From contig JAABSJ010000005.1 of NCBI GenBank assembly GCA_011390515.1, forward strand, positions 1 through 64,000: a stretch of 64,000 nt of DNA. Direction: 5' to 3'. Shown piece after piece: positions 60,302 to 64,000 of the stretch (position 1 is the stretch's first letter; each line of letters starts with the position of its first letter). The notes below the pieces were generated by a model. It was not told the origin of the DNA. It was given only the letters and a program-made list of their open reading frames with translations, and ran no database searches. Source of the DNA: Oscillatoria sp. GTDB lineage: Bacteria; Cyanobacteriota; Cyanobacteriia; Cyanobacteriales; Laspinemataceae. Position numbers and translations under genes: made by a program.

Positions 60302-61156
60302 ATGACGTTAGAGTTTACTAAATATCAAGGTTTGGGAAATGATTTCATTCTGATTGACAACCGTCAGAACCCAGAACCGATGATAACGCCTTCCCAGGCC
60401 GAACAGTTATGCGATCGCAACTTTGGTATCGGTGCCGATGGGGTGATTTTTGCCCTGCCGCCTACGGAACCGGACACCGACTACACCATGCGGATTTATA
60501 ACTCCGATGCCTCAGAACCGGAAATGTGCGGCAATGGCATCCGCTGTTTAGCGCGGTTTCTCGTGGACTTGGGAGTTCCCCCCCGGAGTTCAGCAACGGG
60601 AACCGGAGAATATCGGATTCAGACCCTAGCAGGGGTGATGACCCTAACCCTCAAATCCGACGGTCAAGTTACGGTAGATATGGGCCTGCCTCGGTTGCTG
60701 AGTTCAGAAATTCCCACAACCCTTTGCTCTCCCGAGGAAAAGGCGGTTAATGTCCCCTTATCCGTGGCCGGAAAGACCTGGGATGTGACCTGCGTCAGCA
60801 TGGGAAATCCCCACTGCATTACCTTTGTAGAGGATGTGGATGCGGTGGATCTGGCTGGGGTTGGTCCTCAGTTTGAGAATCACCCGGTTTTTCCGAAGCG
60901 GACCAATACGGAATTTATTCAAGTCATGGGGCGATCGCATCTTAAAATGCGCGTTTGGGAACGGGGTGCCGGTGCCACCCTCGCCTGTGGGACCGGGGCC
61001 TGTGCCACCTTAGTCGCCGGGGTCCTAACGGGTCGATGCGATCGCCAAGCGACCATCGAGCTCCCCGGTGGCCCTCTGAACATTGAATGGTCTGAATCCG
61101 ATGGCCGACTGTACATGACAGGTCCTGCCGAACGGGTATTTTCAGGCCGGATCTAG
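60302..61156 (+). CDS. dapF: diaminopimelate epimerase
   Basis: Converts LL- to meso-diaminopimelate, the last-but-one step of lysine synthesis and the source of the peptidoglycan cross-linking residue. The 284-residue length is typical. Both catalytic cysteines are present: C76 in EMCGNGIRC and C229 in [22 protein letters not shown] at 7-19 and [10 protein letters not shown] at 41-50 are family motifs. The pyridoxal-independent two-base mechanism is well established. It is followed by the 61209 gene on the same strand after 52 bases; the two may be co-transcribed. Confidence 0.97.
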   Translation: MTLEFTKYQGLGNDFILIDNRQNPEPMITPSQAEQLCDRNFGIGADGVIFALPPTEPDTDYTMRIYNSDASEPEMCGNGIRCLARFLVDLGVPPRSSATGTGEYRIQTLAGVMTLTLKSDGQVTVDMGLPRLLSSEIPTTLCSPEEKAVNVPLSVAGKTWDVTCVSMGNPHCITFVEDVDAVDLAGVGPQFENHPVFPKRTNTEFIQVMGRSHLKMRVWERGAGATLACGTGACATLVAGVLTGRCDRQATIELPGGPLNIEWSESDGRLYMTGPAERVFSGRI

Positions 61157-61208
61157 ATCCGCGCCTACATCCAGATCGCAACACTAAATCACAATACGGA
61201 GAACTGAG

Positions 61209-62357
61209 ATGGGTGGAGGCATTTACCTCATACAAGATGAAGACCGGCTTGTAGAAATGATAGAACAAGCCTACGACAACGAAGATCGACTGCAAGAATT
61301 ACTGGAAAAATATCCTAACCTGATCGCCGGAGACCAAATTGACCGGGCGACCCCCAGGCAATGGTTATTGATTTCCCGGGAAATGCCGCTTCCGGCAGAG
61401 GATGAAGTCAATGGTCAATGGTCCTTTGAACATTTATTTATCGACCAAAATGCTATTCCCACCTTAGTGGCCGTCAAACATACTCAAGATACCCGAATTC
61501 GCCGGGAAATTGTGGGTCAAATGTTAGAATATGCGGCTAATGTTTTAAGCTATTGGCCCATTGAGTCCATCATTACCCAATTTGAATCCAATTGCCGGGA
61601 TGTGGGTCGCGACCCTGAACAAGTCTTTGAAGAATTTCTCGGAGTCGATGCTCATGAGGACCGCTTCTGGGATAAAGTTAAAACCAACCTCCAAGCGGGC
61701 AAACTTCGATTAGTCTTTGTCTCTGATGAAATTTCTCCTGAACTTAGACGAGTGGTGGAATTTCTCAATGAACAATTAGACCCGACGGAAGTTTTGGCCC
61801 TGGAAATTAAACAATATGTCAGCCAGGATGGACTCAAAACATTGGTTCCCCGAGTCATTGGTCAAACCGCTGAAGCGCAACAGAAAAAAGCCAGTGCAAC
61901 TCGGGAGAGACGGCGTTGGGATGAAGCGTCTTTCTTTCATGAATTTGAAACCCGCCAAGGGTATGAAGAAGCGCAAATGGCCCGCAAGATTCAACAATGG
62001 GTCCGACGTCACGAACCAGCAGTGGAAGTAGTCTGGGGAACGGGAGATCTCTATGGTGGGTTTCTCGCCAAATTAAAGCAAAAAGGTCGGAAATCTATTG
62101 CGCTGTTTACCGTGGATATTTCCGGTGATTTTGTGATTTCCAGTAGCAGTTATGCCACTCAACCCCCGTTTGATTCCCCCGAAAACTGGCAAGAATTGCG
62201 CTCTCGTTTCAGTTCGATTGGCTTGTCCCTTCCGGCTGATTCCACTGAAACCCGATTACCGACCTTTCCCTTGTCTACCTTACAAGATGAAAGCGCCCTG
62301 CAACAGGTGCTTCAAACCTTTGAATGGATTGTGGAAAAAATCCATTCCGGGAGTTAA
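61209..62357 (+). CDS. protein with PD-(D/E)xK-like N-terminal domain, function unknown
   Basis: A 382-residue protein. Residues about 20-160 contain ELLEKYPNLIAGDQID, LFIDQNAIPTLVAVKHTQDTRIRREIVGQMLEYAANVLSYW, an arrangement I associate with a PD-(D/E)xK-type domain in which relatives have VEVK where this protein has VAVK. The following region (RLVFVSDEISPELRRVVEFLNEQ, VLALEIKQY) and the C-terminal part (RKIQQWVRRH, GDLYGGFLAKLKQKGRKSIALFTVD) are conserved-looking but unassigned. GGAG lies seven bases upstream of the ATG. The gene follows dapF, which gives no functional hint. Confidence 0.75.
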   Translation: MGGGIYLIQDEDRLVEMIEQAYDNEDRLQELLEKYPNLIAGDQIDRATPRQWLLISREMPLPAEDEVNGQWSFEHLFIDQNAIPTLVAVKHTQDTRIRREIVGQMLEYAANVLSYWPIESIITQFESNCRDVGRDPEQVFEEFLGVDAHEDRFWDKVKTNLQAGKLRLVFVSDEISPELRRVVEFLNEQLDPTEVLALEIKQYVSQDGLKTLVPRVIGQTAEAQQKKASATRERRRWDEASFFHEFETRQGYEEAQMARKIQQWVRRHEPAVEVVWGTGDLYGGFLAKLKQKGRKSIALFTVDISGDFVISSSSYATQPPFDSPENWQELRSRFSSIGLSLPADSTETRLPTFPLSTLQDESALQQVLQTFEWIVEKIHSGS

Positions 62358-62394
62358 TAAAATTCCCTCGCCCCCAAGAGTGTGGTAACCGCTA

Positions 62395-62499
62395 TATAGC
62401 GACCCTAAATGAATTTGACATAAAGTTCATCTCCCCTCTCCCGTTCTGGGAGAGGGGAGATGGGTGAGGGTCTTCCACAACTGATTTAGGATTGCTATA
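62395..62499. mobile_element. MITE-like element family B, copy 3 (105 bp)
   Basis: Left TATAGCGACCCTAAATGAATTT and right CTGATTTAGGATTGCTATA are inverted. The interior is CTCCCCTCTCCC, GGGAGAGGGGAG and GTCTTCCACAACTG. It is followed directly by TATAGCAGTCCTAAATCAG, another left-type end, and by a GCGAGCAAGATGCTCGC hairpin (about 62530-62546). Confidence 0.75.
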
Positions 62500-62671
62500 G
62501 CAGTCCTAAATCAGTTTGCTATAAAGATAGCGAGCAAGATGCTCGCACTCCTTAATCGTTAATAGCAAAATTTCCAAAAAAATCAGGAGTCTAATTGTTG
62601 ACAATTCGTTAACCTGAATTGCGGTGAATCGTGACTCCTGAAACGGAATTGTTTTCTAGGTTAATTCGGGG

Positions 62672-64000
62672 TTATTCAATATCCAAAACCACCCCAGTTA
62701 ACCCGTTCCGCTGAAGCAGTTGCATCATTTCATCGACTTTATCTTGGGTGGCAAAAGCTCCAACCTGCATCACCATCCGACCATTAATTCGAGTTCGGAA
62801 GGCATCGGAAACGACGCGACGGACCCGGGCTTGGTCGCTGCTACTGGTGGCATTGACAATCACCCGATAGCGCAGTCCGAGGGCTGCGGCATGACTGGGC
62901 GGAGTCGGGGGTCCATTACCCGCACCGCCACTGGGAGTCCCCACCACGGGGACACCAGCGCCGCCATTTCCGATCGGGGGATTGCCATCGGGGACGGGTA
63001 AGAGGTTAGGCAGAGTATCCCCCGGTCGATTGCCGATCGCCGGTGCCGGTGCAGGGGGTCGCGGTGCTGGTGTCGGTGACGGTGCGGTCCCGGTTTGGGG
63101 GGGCGGGACCGGAATGGGAATACCTTGACCGGGTGCGGGAACTGGCAAGCTCACTGTCGCCGATAAGGGCGGGGGAGGCTGAGGTGTTGTGGCGGTTGGG
63201 CTGGGAAAAGAGGCCGGGGTTGCCGGTGGTGTGGGGGCCGGAGTCGCTGCGGGCCGGGGTAAAGGTAAAGGGCGTGGCGGTGCAGTGGCAACCGGGGCGC
63301 TGAGATTGGGGTTGAGGGTCCCATTCAGGTCTAAGCGTCCACTGGTGCGATCGCTGGCGACTTGATTCCCAAATGCCGGAATAATCTCTTTCGTGGCACT
63401 CCCATTAATATCCATCTGGCCATTATTCCGGACTACATTCCCCCCGGGATCCCCAGAAGTCCCCATATCCGGACGAGAATTGCCAACGGCAACCACCCCA
63501 TTATCCTGATTGCTTTCAATCTGATTATTCCGCAACACGGGACGGGCAGATCCATGAATCACCACCCCATCTCGATTCTGCCGCACCTGATTCCCTGTCA
63601 AGATCGGTTCCGCTTTCTGGCCGATATTGATTCCAAATCCAGTGCGCTCAAATACATTTTCCACAAGCTGGGGTCGGGAGGTTCCATAAATAGTGATACC
63701 GTTGGCCCCATTTTCCACAAAATGATTGCTTCGGATTGTCGGTGCACTATTGCCCACGACGGAAATCCCATCATGTCCGCTGCCGGTGAAGGTATTATTG
63801 GTGACCTCCATTGAGGCGGATTCAACCCACAAGGCATAACCGCTAGTATTGTTATTAGTCAGGGTGATTCCGGAGACCCTGGCTCCATTAGCGGCGACGA
63901 GACCCACATTTTGGCGGGCCGAAGTCCGACTGAGGTAGAGACCCCCGCCTTGGATAATGATTCCCCGTCCTCGGTTGCTGGTATCCCCTTCCAGGGCCAC
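62672..64000 (-). CDS. parallel beta-helix protein with Pro-rich linker and SPOR-like C-terminus (partial)
   Basis: The 5' end lies beyond the window; 442 codons are visible. The first about 215 residues are a right-handed beta-helix (DUF1565/NosD type) with repeating units such as NNTFTGSGHDGISVVGNS, NHFVENGANGITIYGTS and NQVRQNRDGVVIHGSA, typical of surface or envelope carbohydrate-binding proteins. Residues about 225-370 are a low-complexity Pro/Ala/Thr linker. The last about 70 residues (LRYRVIVNATSSSDQARVRRVV, MQVGAFATQDKVDEMMQLLQRNGL) resemble a SPOR peptidoglycan-binding domain. An N-terminal signal peptide would be expected upstream of the visible part. Confidence 0.85.
   Translation of the reverse strand: MALEGDTSNRGRGIIIQGGGLYLSRTSARQNVGLVAANGARVSGITLTNNNTSGYALWVESASMEVTNNTFTGSGHDGISVVGNSAPTIRSNHFVENGANGITIYGTSRPQLVENVFERTGFGINIGQKAEPILTGNQVRQNRDGVVIHGSARPVLRNNQIESNQDNGVVAVGNSRPDMGTSGDPGGNVVRNNGQMDINGSATKEIIPAFGNQVASDRTSGRLDLNGTLNPNLSAPVATAPPRPLPLPRPAATPAPTPPATPASFPSPTATTPQPPPPLSATVSLPVPAPGQGIPIPVPPPQTGTAPSPTPAPRPPAPAPAIGNRPGDTLPNLLPVPDGNPPIGNGGAGVPVVGTPSGGAGNGPPTPPSHAAALGLRYRVIVNATSSSDQARVRRVVSDAFRTRINGRMVMQVGAFATQDKVDEMMQLLQRNGLTGVVLDIE

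Overview
This 64 kb window is chromosomal DNA from a cyanobacterium, most likely a filamentous Oscillatoriales-type organism. Evidence seen directly: very frequent GCGATCGC (HIP1) sites, a light-dependent protochlorophyllide reductase, a cyanobacterial-type Hfq, a ComFB-family protein, DUF1816 and DUF2949 small proteins, very large multi-PAS histidine kinases, and intergenic regions crowded with palindromic repeats. The genus assignment is inference. No rRNA, convincing tRNA, CRISPR array or prophage was found.

Layout. 0-5.4 kb is housekeeping: a four-unit palindromic array, serA, prmA, a YdjM-like membrane protein, trxA and an atypical SDR. 5.6-8.2 kb holds small cyanobacterial proteins and a CheY-like regulator. 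8.6-9.8 kb is a frameshifted TnpB element lying between that regulator and a 1722-residue PAS/GAF histidine kinase (9.9-15.1 kb). 15.9-20.3 kb is an envelope and stress block: a PBP4-type carboxypeptidase, Hsp20 and an HtrA-type protease, separated by nested repeats. 20.3-23.9 kb is accessory: an HNH endonuclease remnant split from its partner gene by a MITE with a perfect 12-bp target duplication, an Mrr-type restriction enzyme with a small partner, and a class D beta-lactamase. 24-32 kb carries a second sensor kinase, small proteins and a VIT/VWA protein.

32.1-46.2 kb mixes defence-flavoured genes with core genes: an overlapping ParA-like/HEPN pair (the best candidate for an undescribed system), tandem Uma2 genes, por, two STAND NTPases facing each other across a second MITE copy, an HD hydrolase, a CPA2 antiporter with USP domains and a DUF262 protein. 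46.2-64 kb returns to mostly core functions: a histone-deacetylase-family amidohydrolase, gyrA, lnt, a REC-PAS histidine kinase, comFB, an M23 peptidase, a Kef-type antiporter with TrkA domains, hfq, dapF, a nuclease-like protein and a beta-helix/SPOR protein cut by the window end.

The strongest structural signal is the non-coding fraction. At least four non-autonomous element families can be defined from the sequence alone: family A (termini TAGCCCTGTCAAGG, 12-bp duplications), family B (termini TATAGCANTCCTAAAT, probable TA target), family C (termini GGGAACTCC/GGGATTGC, 4-bp CTTA/CTAA duplications) and family D (122 bp, termini ATACCAAATCCG/ATACGGAATCCG). Several are nested in each other or in the GTAGTAACGACTTCAGTCGTT palindromic repeat. 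No transposase for any of them is present in the window.
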